Source: Hydractinia symbiolongicarpus
Taxonomy: Eukaryota; Cnidaria; Hydrozoa; Anthoathecata; Hydractiniidae
Reading direction: 5' to 3'
DNA: 60,000 bases
Assembly (NCBI RefSeq): GCF_029227915.1
Contig: NC_079889.1
Location: 1,738,001-1,798,000, forward strand
Part shown: piece after piece, positions 59,801 through 60,000 of the stretch
How the letters are laid out: each line of letters opens with the position of its first letter
How positions within the stretch are numbered: the first letter of the stretch is position 1
Notes under the pieces: generated by a model
Told to the model about the DNA's origin: nothing
Seen by the model: the letters and a program-made list of their open reading frames with translations, nothing else
Database searches by the model: none
Position numbers and translations under genes: made by a program

Positions 59801-60000
59801 ACCTGATGAAAAACCGTTGTCATAATGGTTTCCAGGCATGTCAAACATGTTCTGGGAGTTAGTTTCATGATTTTCAATATGTACATCAAAATCTCGCTTT
59901 CCTGTCGTATCCGAAACAGGTTTTTTTATCCGGGCAACTTCTTTTTGTCCAATCTGCTTGACTTTGCTCAGGTCCGTTTTAAGATTTCGTTTATGTCTGT
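8546..60000 (-). CDS. Giant modular PA14/Gly/His-rich secreted-type protein gene (overview, 5' incomplete)
   Basis: Gene-level entry for the 43 exons listed below. Seen: each exon is bounded by AG (5') and GT (3') on the minus strand, and every junction preserves frame. Nearly all exons are multiples of three with phase-1 boundaries, the classic arrangement of shuffled extracellular modules. Coding sequence in the window totals 20,681 nt, about 6,892 residues, ending at TAA 8546-8548. The frame is open at 60000, so the start codon and any signal peptide lie outside. Composition alternates poly-Gly, His/Asp, Ala-helical, polybasic, Pro-rich and four PA14-like modules. No membrane segment was seen. 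Function is inferred only as extracellular, structural or adhesive. A split into two genes near 52224 is possible (see exon 5). Confidence 0.8.
8898..9010. mobile_element. MITE with 9-bp target-site duplication (copy 2, in last intron)
   Basis: TIRs CAACCTCGTCTCCAGGG (left, from 8899) and reverse complement CAACCTCGTTCCCGGGG (right). A perfect direct repeat GCAACATTC flanks it (8889-8897 and 9011-9019). Same family as 2249-2419. Confidence 0.72.
9316..9993 (-). CDS. Exon 42: GSGPY/NPYEVLTSD segment and basic tail
   Basis: 226 codons, phase 1 at both ends. HFGEPGLGGSGPYRGPTEQH, then PPPPIHGQNPYEVLTSDQM (third copy of the motif found twice in exon 40), a His/Gln-rich part, a CGKGQKC pair, and a long Lys/Arg/Asn-rich tail. 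Donor GAAG|GTATGC; reading through would end at 9284. Confidence 0.85.
9994..10423. other. Intron 41/42
   Basis: AT-rich intron; its exon-41-proximal part is the parent of the duplicate at 758-956. Otherwise nothing recognised. Confidence 0.5.
10424..10885 (-). CDS. Exon 41: C-x4-C motifs, Tyr/Gly/His-rich
   Basis: 154 codons, phase 1 at both ends. NWNLKSCINENCRRHH and LKRCSIPNCQKRD give two C-x4-C pairs. Then an acidic, Tyr-containing stretch, GGYQGSGPYSGGYANDHHSQ and PAEHHEWLGPAEGHPTHYDG. No Met is needed: the exon opens at CATTTATTCAG|CC. A fragment of this exon and the following intron is duplicated at 758-1045. Confidence 0.85.
11187..11616. mobile_element. hAT-like MITE
   Basis: Ends are inverted: CAGAGGGGGTGTCACACTAG on the left and, as reverse complement, CAGGGGAGGTTCACACTAG on the right, both followed by AATA and a GCATGC-containing sequence. 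CAG-starting TIRs fit hAT elements, but no 8-bp duplication is recognisable, so the insertion is old or misassigned. Inside intron 40/41. Confidence 0.5.
11739..16787 (-). CDS. Exon 40: 5-kb low-complexity exon (Ala, His, acidic, basic, Pro zones)
   Basis: 1,683 codons without an intron, phase 1 at both ends. Order: Ala-rich helices (AAIQSAAQRAASSVNAAAEK); a His-rich zone (about 16000-16330) with HHFHDDF and HHGFMMHPGLLMQHG; an acidic His/Glu/Ser zone (DTDEENEGDHDEGEGD); a Gly/Pro/Thr region; Glu/Asn/Lys-rich disorder; RRKRGRHYN, a furin-like site; a helical Lys/Arg/Leu region (FANFIQALSDIDRKASRKFD); a Lys-rich coiled-coil piece (KERKEARKKKKIRETKKKEK); Pro-rich PPAPPAPPPPPAAPP; a Ser/Pro/Gly region; and two GPNPYE(V/I)(L/M)TSD motifs (about 12541-12590 and 11740-11790). 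Few cysteines. No enzymatic domain recognised. Confidence 0.88.
16788..17250. other. Intron 39/40
   Basis: No repeat or gene recognised. Confidence 0.4.
17251..18363 (-). CDS. Exon 39: alternating poly-Gly and amphipathic helices
   Basis: 371 codons, phase 1 at both ends. Poly-Gly runs (one of 16 Gly) alternate with coiled-coil-like helices (RMKSQARLEETMKGLSSQIG, NAQLGAMTEAIGKLVGEIEG), then Leu/Gly/Ala-rich repeats and a charged, serine-rich, Arg-containing tail (GNDEEEEREKEERQSERFNN). Such alternation is typical of self-assembling fibrous proteins (inference). The donor is CAATTAA|GTACGT; reading through it would give a stop at 17240-17242. Confidence 0.85.
18364..18907. other. Intron 38/39
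   Basis: No repeat or gene recognised; the sequence GTCACACTGACGATTAG occurs near its exon-39 end. Confidence 0.4.
18908..19108 (-). CDS. Exon 38: Met/Gln/Ser-rich helical segment
   Basis: 67 codons, phase 1 at both ends: DEMLLAISRLGDMVGMMNSK, AALQAMMQQQLQSSSASAMQ, NNLRSQAMLAATLG. Amphipathic helices with many Met and Gln, joined to the Gly-rich exon 39 as LG-KIEGAISGL. Confidence 0.82.
19340..19614 (-). mobile_element. Two adjacent Helitron-like elements, minus orientation
   Basis: Reading the minus strand: a long-type copy from about 19614 with hairpin CCCGTGGATTTTTCCACGGG and CTAACGACT near 19433, immediately followed by TCTATATTATAATATTCG of a short-type copy that is truncated near 19340. 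The AG of the first copy's CTAG end is missing. Confidence 0.55.
19615..20341. other. Intron 37/38 remainder
   Basis: CpG-containing AT-rich sequence with many CGAAA/TTTCG words (for example TTTCGCGAGTTTCGCAAATT). These resemble similar patches in other introns; a decayed repeat family is possible. No gene recognised. Confidence 0.35.
20342..20606 (-). CDS. Exon 37: non-repetitive module, part 2, His-containing
   Basis: In phase 0, out phase 1; too interrupted for a long stand-alone open frame call. ADGKHLTPITKSSSAETAKK, RWDHPEHHYHHENGTRGKHH, VIHINDDITPAIEGGEIVGD, ALWDGDLMGNTGFKERVQQE, ending in Gly. The join of KQ (exon 36) to ADGKHL is frame-perfect, and the DGK/HLTP start resembles the P(S/N)GK...RPI rhythm of PA14 ends only superficially. 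An NGT sequon is present. Confidence 0.8.
20865..20965 (-). repeat. tRNA-derived SINE-like sequence
   Basis: On the minus strand: TTGTCCAGTGGTTACAGGGC (box-A-like), then GCATTCTAATCACATGG and GGTTCAGTC (box-B-like). Spacing fits a tRNA head. Inside intron 36/37. Confidence 0.45.
21322..21370 (-). ncRNA. Hammerhead-ribozyme-like motif (left arm)
   Basis: Exact reverse complement of the right-arm motif. CTGAAGA at 21370-21364, then stem II, GAAA, stem III and the predicted cleavage C at 21322. Same caveats as the right arm. Confidence 0.4.
21954..22002 (+). ncRNA. Hammerhead-ribozyme-like motif (right arm)
   Basis: Core CTGAAGA (21954-21960), stem II GACTTT/AAAGTC with a GGT loop, GAA (21977-21979), stem III of 5-7 bp (ACATGTT/AACGTGT), then C at 22002. 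Departures from the minimal consensus: one extra T between the core and stem II, and a weak stem I. Could be a degenerate ribozyme or a similar non-catalytic repeat. Confidence 0.42.
22123..22544 (-). CDS. Exon 36: non-repetitive module, part 1
   Basis: In phase 1, out phase 0, the only phase-0 boundary in the gene. Ordinary, folded-looking composition: DKPDDIKLLLKKLPKTKSMD, RSDLLHALYHPEIQRYLAHP, AVKRYISDLRRKA, FPEHITPEHKHMTKIKETIQ. The helical HPEIQRYLAHPAVKRYISDL core is not one I can assign to a family. Continues in exon 37. Confidence 0.85.
22841..23413 (-). CDS. Exon 35: poly-Gly followed by a Leu/Ala/Gly helical region and basic tail
   Basis: 191 codons, phase 1 at both ends. Starts with about 25 residues of nearly pure Gly, then ANEASAKASQMLTKLGITGA, repeated ALSGL-type pieces (SGLADFSEAVSGG, NWLAGLSGLENQQP), one C-x6-C pair (CIGKKRAC), a hydrophobic stretch (NLYLYNFFNILNEL) and a Lys-rich end. 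Donor CATG|GTACGT. Confidence 0.8.
23716..23868 (-). CDS. Exon 34: Gly/Pro/Ala segment
   Basis: 51 codons, phase 1 at both ends: GNKPGGGPFLGPGAAPPAPP, GGKGNGGGGQLLGGSEAK, TDEAKATAAASAG. Acceptor TTCATAG|GA. Confidence 0.75.
23949..24524 (-). CDS. Exon 33: Gly-rich segment with basic tail
   Basis: 192 codons, phase 1 at both ends. LLGALHDLGVTTGFNEMMGS, then FLEKLGGGGGSLLGP, a run of 12 Gly, SGSEISETRPLQLTDGKYLS, and a basic end (KKLHSLLSQIKKMRQQKRDN). The donor is the less certain side: AAAACA-A|GTACGAG is chosen because it keeps the exon a multiple of three and phase 1, leaving an 80-bp intron. Without splicing, the frame would stop at 23869. Confidence 0.75.
24686..24751 (-). CDS. Exon 32: Gly-rich mini-exon
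   Basis: 22 codons, phase 1 at both ends: LFGGNSFGGTIAGGGGPGGT. Acceptor CTTTAG|GT, donor AATG|GTTAGT. Too short to recognise on composition alone; accepted because it joins exons 31 and 33 in frame. Confidence 0.7.
24752..25454. other. Intron 31/32
   Basis: 25060-25390 is dense in TTTCGCGAAAATT-type words, one of several such intronic patches. Nothing else recognised. Confidence 0.4.
25455..25535 (-). CDS. Exon 31: Gly-rich mini-exon
   Basis: 27 codons, phase 1 at both ends: GNLFLNGGLAAEPVGGGG then AIGGGGAGG. Acceptor TTTGCAG|GA, donor GGGG|GTAAGT. Confidence 0.75.
25536..26304. other. Intron 30/31
   Basis: No repeat or gene recognised. Confidence 0.35.
26305..26439 (-). CDS. Exon 30: Gly/Ala/Tyr segment
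   Basis: 45 codons, phase 1 at both ends: SAATGIGFGGIAANSGGGQG, SLGSINAADQLGAHGAYDYG, IGHSG. Joined to exon 29 as GLG-S and to exon 31 as HSG-G. Confidence 0.8.
26585..26660. repeat. Short tandem repeat, about 11-bp unit
   Basis: Imperfect repeats of AAAAAGTCGGT/AAAAAGTCAGTT type in intron 29/30. Confidence 0.6.
26661..28284. other. Intron 29/30, unassigned part
   Basis: Contains a G11-13 homopolymer near 27369 and several ATGACGTCAT-type words. No gene or clear element recognised. Confidence 0.35.
28285..28915. repeat. Tandem repeat, about 128-bp unit, five copies
   Basis: Units contain GTATGCTGAACATAATGG at 28349, 28477, 28607, 28735 and 28862 (spacing 127-130 bp), with CATTTTAGGCCAAAATTGG and CACAGTTAACAAA between. 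A single inverted copy with the same left flank (GTAAACTTCGTACC) lies at 54197-54396. Confidence 0.8.
29504..29791 (-). CDS. Exon 29: Gly/Ala/Thr-rich segment
   Basis: 96 codons, phase 1 at both ends. Degenerate repeats of the GLGGxAxGG type: DLGAHGTGTANANGLGGTAH, GLGSGVFGVKGAGGGAVTGA, NTGLGGYAGSTALGGQIGSS. Composition resembles silk or shell-matrix Gly-rich proteins (analogy only). Confidence 0.83.
29983..30117 (-). CDS. Exon 28: Gly/Leu-rich segment
   Basis: 45 codons, phase 1 at both ends: PQGDNHIVPDLAAAQTGDLG then GILGGVGGRPGLGGPGGLAG. First of the second Gly-rich series that follows PA14 module 4. Confidence 0.82.
30118..31052. other. Intron 27/28
   Basis: Holds a tandem duplication of about 39 bp (ATAATATCGTACAGCATG unit at 30625 and 30664) and a TTTCGCGAAAATT-type patch near 30230-30290. 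No gene recognised. Confidence 0.45.
31053..31228 (-). CDS. Exon 27: PA14-like module 4, part 3
   Basis: In phase 2, out phase 1. YPEEQTSITVRLGGGKAYYI, QAVCAQDIGHDSCSVGMQLP, NGKMSRPIKGEYLSKSV. It has two extra Cys (AVC and DSC) not found in the other three modules. The intron before it holds the 108/111-bp minisatellite. Confidence 0.9.
31361..31550. repeat. Direct repeat pair
   Basis: CATTGAGATCACGT(C/T)ATT followed by AACATTAACATAAATTAC occurs twice about 130 bp apart, close to the 5' side of the 108/111-bp minisatellite. Confidence 0.55.
31693..32873. repeat. Minisatellite of 108/111-bp units, open in multiple frames on both strands
   Basis: Ten full units and partial ends. Spacing of GTCATGATTAAAGACGAT is only 108 or 111 bp, the 3-bp difference being GGATAC versus GGC. 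The plus frame encodes 393 residues (unit SELVFTTTARTDMYLQSVNE plus DGTRVVMIKDDETGSGY); the minus frame encodes 406 residues of Cys-rich sequence. Substitutions between units are not concentrated at third positions of either frame, so coding is unproven. It lies within the intron between PA14 exons 26 and 27. Confidence 0.85.
32874..33609. other. Intron 26/27 remainder
   Basis: No element recognised. Confidence 0.35.
33610..33717 (-). CDS. Exon 26: PA14-like module 4, part 2
   Basis: 36 codons, phase 2 at both ends. ACDDSCDVYMSPDESKEHLR then KVISQRRWSDHNQWDK. It carries the intact C-D-D-S-C site. Acceptor TTATAG|T and donor AA|GTACGC both give frame-perfect joins to exons 25 and 27. Confidence 0.88.
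33718..34226. other. Intron 25/26
   Basis: The extra intron of PA14 module 4. Contains GCGCATGCGCACATTATG near 33954; nothing else recognised. Confidence 0.4.
34227..34452 (-). CDS. Exon 25: PA14-like module 4, part 1
   Basis: In phase 1, out phase 2. SPGVNRWMYYDIIREEEHGE, YPDEPDESDSLYIMDAPTDS, FGQMLWAWLVAPMDGEYTFF. This is the most diverged PA14 copy. It is also split by an extra intron at the position where the FF-S-C-D-D motif begins, which modules 1 to 3 lack. Confidence 0.88.
34882..35634 (-). CDS. Exon 24: charged linker between PA14 modules 3 and 4
   Basis: 251 codons, phase 1 at both ends. Lys/Asp/Asn-rich, mostly disordered-looking. Contains NERPKKEEEKHDD, an acid-rich middle (LLDVDDKFDSGNAEELKSL), a hydrophobic strand-like piece (KVVLDFSKGNNQAKIIVYDY), basic KRSKMRKKIIKSRIHR, and two N-glycosylation sequons (NTS, NYS). 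Ends RGSLLP, joining SPGVNRW of module 4. No domain recognised. Confidence 0.85.
35870..35990. repeat. Short minisatellite, about 17-bp unit
   Basis: Repeats of AGTTTGGCGGCAAAAG/AATAGTTTGGCGGCAAT in intron 23/24. Confidence 0.65.
36377..36543 (-). CDS. Exon 23: PA14-like module 3, second half
   Basis: In phase 2, out phase 1. YPSEQSSDQVTLRKDKLYYI, then GDDHLELGVQLPSGQKLMPI. Its YPxEQSS start joins FD-M of exon 22 exactly in frame despite 1.9 kb of intron and the retroelement inside it. Confidence 0.9.
36700..38193 (+). pseudogene. 5'-truncated non-LTR retrotransposon, reverse transcriptase
   Basis: Frame open from about 36711 (NVFSKFYERVMKEQ, matching the VLSKIFERVM start of the RT region) to 38009. 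Has SGVPQGSILGP (37062-37094), YADD (37158-37169) and a C-terminal SALGPKIWNNLPSHLK typical of CR1/Jockey-group LINEs. Motif A reads MVLSKAFD: the catalytic Asp expected in (D)LSKAFD is Val, so the enzyme is probably dead. The endonuclease region is absent. A 3' A-rich tail ends near 38193. Sits in intron 22/23, opposite the host gene. Confidence 0.85.
38418..38748 (-). CDS. Exon 22: PA14-like module 3, first half
   Basis: In phase 1, out phase 2. DNPPGLIREVYTGIEN, YPTKPDKTSIIQDFDTPMNV, DHYGQRVRGYFHPPADGDYK, FSSCDDMCEVYLSMDD. The Asp-Asp pair within C-D-D-M-C is intact. The intron to exon 23 hosts a truncated LINE. Confidence 0.92.
38749..39370. other. Intron 21/22
   Basis: CpG-containing TTTCGC/GCGAAA words near 38880-39010 and 39170-39200. 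No gene recognised. Confidence 0.35.
39371..39484 (-). CDS. Exon 21: short linker before PA14 module 3
   Basis: 38 codons, phase 1 at both ends: ILHKIVHTSDSSAEERVQIP then TGAHMYKVKSEEEVEAS. Leads into VDNPPGLIREVY of module 3. Resembles no known domain. Confidence 0.75.
39485..39993. other. Intron 20/21
   Basis: Dense in TTTCGCGAAATTTGCG-type words (39540-39930), like the patches at 25060-25390 and 44890-45135. Confidence 0.4.
39994..40056 (-). CDS. Exon 20: short linker
   Basis: 21 codons, phase 1 at both ends: KRSQDHLIPGRKVEYVTILK. Acceptor GTTACAG|AG, donor AAAA|GTAAGT. Supported by frame continuity with exons 19 and 21. No motif recognised. Confidence 0.72.
40405..40548 (-). CDS. Exon 19: charged coiled-coil-like linker
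   Basis: 48 codons, phase 1 at both ends. VTFPLSFTEFK, then KEEEENELEEKRKQRIEKSK and LLKYIAQQIASREAA. High Glu/Lys/Arg content with heptad-like Leu/Ile spacing. First linker after PA14 module 2. Confidence 0.8.
40570..41350. repeat. Minisatellite abutting the exon-18 donor
   Basis: About 20 imperfect units of roughly 36 bp (core ACTCGATAACACATATCGAT then TCTCACACC) fill intron 18/19 right up to the donor at 41349-41350. The donor-flanking sequence (AATACATACCGATTCTC on the plus strand) is itself a unit. Includes a (CA)n tract near 41299-41318. Confidence 0.8.
41351..41526 (-). CDS. Exon 18: PA14-like module 2, second half
   Basis: In phase 2, out phase 1. HPDQQTSNAVSLIAGHGYYI then VSIGVRFPDGKVWKPIPKRY. 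A typical PA14 C-terminal half. The donor (ATCG|GTATGTATT) is embedded at the edge of a minisatellite whose units resemble the donor sequence (see 40570-41350). Confidence 0.9.
41527..42063. other. Intron 17/18, left part
   Basis: No element recognised. Confidence 0.35.
42064..42112 (-). mobile_element. Helitron-like 5' fragment, minus orientation
   Basis: Reverse complement begins TCTATATTGTAATACCCG and continues with CTGTCTGTCACACAAAATGG; matches the short-type 5' end and then stops. Confidence 0.5.
42249..42424 (+). mobile_element. Helitron-like element, long type (array unit 1)
   Basis: TCTTTAATTATAGCCGTATT start, the long-type middle (CGCTGAGTTAAAAAATCG), hairpin CCCGTGAATTTTTCCACGGG, and an end merging directly into unit 2 without an intact CTAG. 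Confidence 0.55.
42425..42573 (+). mobile_element. Helitron-like element, short type (array unit 2)
   Basis: TCTATATTATAATACCCG start, GGTAGCTTAGCTGCGCAGG middle, hairpin, end GACTAA (mutated CTAG), exactly followed by unit 3. Confidence 0.6.
42574..42730 (+). mobile_element. Helitron-like element, short type (array unit 3)
   Basis: TCTATATTACAATACCCG start with expanded TCCG/TCTG repeats; hairpin with one base lost; ends CTAG exactly before unit 4. Confidence 0.6.
42731..42875 (+). mobile_element. Helitron-like element, short type (array unit 4)
   Basis: TCTATATTATAATACCCG start, diverged middle, hairpin CCCGTGATTTTCCCACGGG, end CGACTAT instead of CTAG. Confidence 0.57.
43048..43372 (-). 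CDS. Exon 17: PA14-like module 2, first half
   Basis: In phase 1, out phase 2. SSHGLIREVYTDL, SPKFPDEPDARDSIEDFDAP, YYGQRIRGWFLPPQDGDYIF, then SSCDDDCELFVSKDD. The Asp-Asp pair within C-D-D-D-C is intact, which in related PA14/GLEYA folds supports Ca2+-dependent sugar binding. Ends HNEWQR at a phase-2 intron shared with modules 1 and 3. Confidence 0.92.
43373..44210. other. Intron 16/17, left part
   Basis: Scattered TTTGCG/CGAAAT words; no gene or clear repeat recognised. Confidence 0.35.
44211..44370. mobile_element. Small foldback (MITE-like) element
   Basis: Imperfect inverted repeat of about 43 bp: left 44211-44253 contains CTTCGAAATTGCAGG, right 44329-44370 its complement, with matching GTAACA and ATAT(C/T) outer parts. 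Accounts for part of a 140-codon plus-strand open frame here. Confidence 0.55.
44675..44788 (-). CDS. Exon 16: polybasic linker
   Basis: 38 codons, phase 1 at both ends. After LRSNMPTPKHIRRYLRHHKM comes KHKRKRKRRRRKRSSTE, one of the most basic stretches of the gene, with clear furin-type RRKR-S geometry. It ends just before PA14 module 2 (EASSHGLIREVY), so cleavage here would release that module's N-terminus. Confidence 0.78.
44789..45287. other. Intron 15/16
   Basis: 44890-45135 is rich in TTTTCGC/GCGAAAA words, including GCGCATATAGCGAAAA; likely the same decayed family as at 39540-39930. Confidence 0.38.
45288..45425 (-). CDS. Exon 15: linker
   Basis: 46 codons, phase 1 at both ends. VLQGNFAKPVGTKPLPSN, an NIT sequon, then His/Met-rich LHHDEMHGAGHKK. 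Donor CAAG|GTGCGT. Spacer between PA14 modules 1 and 2. Confidence 0.78.
45426..46004. other. Intron 14/15
   Basis: No element recognised. Confidence 0.35.
46005..46127 (-). CDS. Exon 14: Pro-rich linker
   Basis: 41 codons, phase 1 at both ends. PQYLGAQVVMRPLIVNMEPP and PPPAPTINFIEPPPIQPVFQ. Hydrophobic plus Pro-rich linker between PA14 modules 1 and 2. No domain recognised. Confidence 0.8.
46465..46660. repeat. Microsatellite-like array (TATCATACTA type)
   Basis: Imperfect 10-11-bp repeats of ATATGATACT and, after an inversion point near 46570, TATCATACTA, giving a palindromic array in intron 13/14. Confidence 0.7.
46695..46873 (-). CDS. Exon 13: PA14-like module 1, second half
   Basis: In phase 2, out phase 1. 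NPDEQSSGEVELQMNRTYYMEGI, then GDDHFSVGVQLPSGRFVRPI. The sequence pattern (PxEQSS, hydrophobic-YY-E, G.D...VG.QLP.G...PI) is the C-terminal half of PA14 modules as in fibrocystin-like proteins. An NRT glycosylation sequon lies before YY. Confidence 0.9.
46874..47674. other. Intron 12/13
   Basis: No element recognised. Confidence 0.35.
47675..47996 (-). CDS. Exon 12: PA14-like module 1, first half
   Basis: In phase 1, out phase 2. Begins RSGVIREIYKGLGW and contains the hallmarks of the PA14 fold: SPHYPEKPDA, F(D)APERVGQDYGQRMFGWFRAP, GYYVFYTSCSDSCELYFSPDE. In PA14 proteins an Asp-Asp pair at the CSD position can bind Ca2+ and glycans; here the first Asp is Ser, unlike modules 2 to 4. The two Cys flanking this site may pair. 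Continues in exon 13 after HNQFDL. Confidence 0.9.
48344..48823 (-). CDS. Exon 11: GSGPY, Gly/Ser and Lys/Arg-rich segment
   Basis: 160 codons. I chose the acceptor CATCATTAG|AT (phase 1), which makes the exon a multiple of three; an AG 10 nt further upstream would break phase. Starts YVGSGPYGSVS; the GSGPY motif recurs in exons 41 and 42. Then come a Gly/Ser/Ala/Phe part (FPAGSVGASGGAFGGISL) and a strongly basic half (KSKKKPKGKGKGRKRSYIDF, RRKKRRKKHN). An N-glycosylation sequon (NIT) follows. It leads directly into PA14 module 1. Confidence 0.8.
48824..49826. other. Intron 10/11
   Basis: No element recognised beyond a repeated ATCCGGCAAACGCATT pair at about 48913-48950. Confidence 0.38.
49827..49910 (-). 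CDS. Exon 10: polybasic segment
   Basis: 28 codons, phase 1 at both ends: ASLPTLAGRSKIPS followed by KKKRSKKRRRSKKK. Contains several dibasic and RxxR-type sites suitable for proprotein convertases, or a heparin/polyanion-binding patch. An NLS-like reading is unlikely in a PA14-containing extracellular-type protein. Confidence 0.75.
50084..50293 (-). CDS. Exon 9: poly-Gly segment with Leu/Ala interruptions
   Basis: 70 codons, phase 1 at both ends, about two thirds Gly. Three Gly runs are separated by short helix-like pieces (ASVDLAGALAAL-like and FGALAALGGAG). The acceptor is preceded by CTTTAG and the donor is GGGG|GTAAGA. The opposite strand reads as poly-Pro, which is a shadow. Confidence 0.8.
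50368..50532 (-). CDS. Exon 8: Ala/Gln-rich helical segment
   Basis: 55 codons, phase 1 at both ends, composed almost only of Ala, Gln, Thr, Ser and Met (QQAMAQTAAAAQSAQASQAA, then LTKAATDAANAATTAMGLMG). Strong alpha-helix propensity, resembling Ala-rich helical blocks of structural proteins. The intron to exon 9 is 74 bp. Confidence 0.8.
50535..50577. repeat. (AAT)n microsatellite
   Basis: About 14 AAT units with one interruption, just upstream (in gene sense) of the exon-8 acceptor. Confidence 0.85.
50925..51362 (-). CDS. Exon 7: beta-rich unrecognised module ending in a poly-Lys tract
   Basis: 146 codons, phase 1 at both ends. The first ~70 residues have an alternating hydrophobic pattern (YGVSLTVNGLPSFTVAIGP, ISPSRGAVLVNNYLVES) typical of beta strands and reminiscent of, but not assignable to, VWD-type folds. 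Then follow a basic linker, an Asn/Gly/Leu segment (SMLGGNSLLGNNGYLSG) and a terminal run of about 11 Lys (GKKKKKKKKKKKHRK), written on the plus strand as a TTC/TTT-rich tract at 50930-50985. Donor AAGT|GTAAGT. Confidence 0.8.
51481..51612 (-). CDS. Exon 6: Cys-containing unrecognised module, part 1
   Basis: 44 codons, phase 1 at both ends. Begins AYEVHLSVHSEYVRG and holds three cysteines (GCRLTASSC and ILCSGG). Unlike the flanking low-complexity exons it has ordinary amino-acid content with alternating hydrophobics. With exon 7 it probably forms a small beta-rich folded module. Family not recognised. Confidence 0.8.
51924..52163 (-). CDS. Exon 5: Ala/Gly/Pro/Gln segment, with a possible alternative start at 52224
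   Basis: 80 codons if spliced at ACTAACTTAG|CG (phase 1), donor GGAG|GTAGGT. Encodes AHAHFVKNAQPTNLTAMAPV, then an Ala/Gly-rich part and a Gln/Glu-rich segment (GKGEQEQQEPQELGLPGHGG). The same frame is open upstream to an ATG at 52222-52224. From that ATG it would encode a signal-peptide-like N-terminus: basic residue, LLLLASL hydrophobic core, and a small-x-small AHA end before HFVK. Either this is an ordinary internal exon whose T-rich acceptor tract happens to translate as hydrophobic, or it is a real start of a second gene or isoform. Confidence 0.7.
52320..52397 (-). CDS. Exon 4: Gly/Ala mini-exon
   Basis: 26 codons, phase 1 at both ends: poly-Gly, then Ala-rich ADAAAAAGSAANLGAAI. Donor ATTG|GTATAG. 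If the donor were read through, the frame would end after about a dozen intron-encoded codons. That is relevant to the alternative in which the upstream gene stops here; no polyadenylation signal was seen just downstream. Confidence 0.65.
52472..52540 (-). CDS. Exon 3: poly-Gly mini-exon
   Basis: 23 codons, phase 1 at both ends: EDKGGGGKSS followed by 13 Gly. The acceptor follows TTTTTAG and the donor is GGAG|GTAATT. The intron to exon 4 is only 74 bp. The short length and pure Gly content make this exon less certain than the PA14 exons, but it keeps frame with both neighbours. Confidence 0.65.
52876..53020 (+). mobile_element. Helitron-like element, short type, intact ends
   Basis: Starts TCTATACTATAATACCCG after A, ends CCCGTGGATTTTTCCACGGG CTAACGACTAG before T; 145 bp. 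The clearest single copy in the window. Intron 2/3. Confidence 0.65.
53170..53351 (+). mobile_element. Helitron-like element, long type
   Basis: Starts TCTATATTATAATACCCG, carries CTGCGCGGACTCCCCGCTGA and GTTACGGAAACACGAATATC, hairpin with one mismatch, ends CTAG; 182 bp, abutting the next copy. Confidence 0.63.
53352..53493 (+). mobile_element. Helitron-like element, short type
   Basis: Starts TCTATATTATAATACCCG immediately after the previous CTAG; middle GGTAGCTTAGCTGCGAAAG; ends CACGGGCTAATAACTAG. Confidence 0.63.
54197..54396 (-). repeat. Single inverted copy of the 128-bp repeat
   Basis: Reverse complement matches 28236-28400, including the flank GTAAACTTCGTACC and GTATGCTGAACATAAT. 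Confidence 0.7.
54495..54560 (-). repeat. tRNA-like fragment
   Basis: Minus strand has CGACACGAGAAAGTCG (stem-loop resembling an anticodon arm) followed by GTGTTCGAATCTC (box B). The 5' half is not convincing, so a SINE or tRNA remnant rather than a gene. Confidence 0.35.
55092..55271 (-). CDS. Exon 2: Ala/Pro spacer and poly-Gly segment
   Basis: 60 codons, phase 1 at both ends. Acceptor TTTAG|AA, donor GGAG|GTAAAAT. Starts EPIKVQLALDADALKALGG, followed by alternating Ala-Pro dipeptides (APAPAPAPA), a Leu/Ala helix-like segment (LGTLEALALGALLG) and a poly-Gly end. Joins exon 1 as SD-E-PIK. Low-complexity structural segment; no domain recognised. Confidence 0.75.
55357..60000 (-). CDS. Exon 1 (incomplete): His/Asp-rich exon with 27-aa tandem repeats and poly-Gly tail
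   Basis: Open from the window edge to a phase-1 donor (GATG|GTATGT), 1,548 codons visible. The frame continues upstream of the first Met (59846-59848), so that Met is not shown to be the start. Order from the N-terminus: a basic stretch (RHKRNLK); a His/Asn/Asp-rich region; about 12 good copies plus a few diverged copies of a 27-residue repeat (core DHGIGMLSEDHHQAG, genomic 58213-59230); three C-x4-C pairs (CRGRDC, CGKNGC, CHGGAC); a long charged Glu/Lys/His region with predicted coiled-coil character; a QKRSW basic site; four TPxGxMxL-type motifs; and a terminal poly-Gly run of at least 17 followed by Pro/Ala. No catalytic domain recognised. His-rich repeats suggest metal binding or pH-dependent assembly, by analogy only. 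Confidence 0.85.
58213..59230 (-). repeat. 81-bp coding tandem repeat in exon 1
   Basis: At least 12 head-to-tail 81-bp units encoding the 27-residue DHGIGMLS(E/K)DHHQAG-x-YPGHSSE repeat, all in frame, more diverged towards the N-terminal side. Recent homogenisation is suggested by near-identical central units. Confidence 0.9.
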
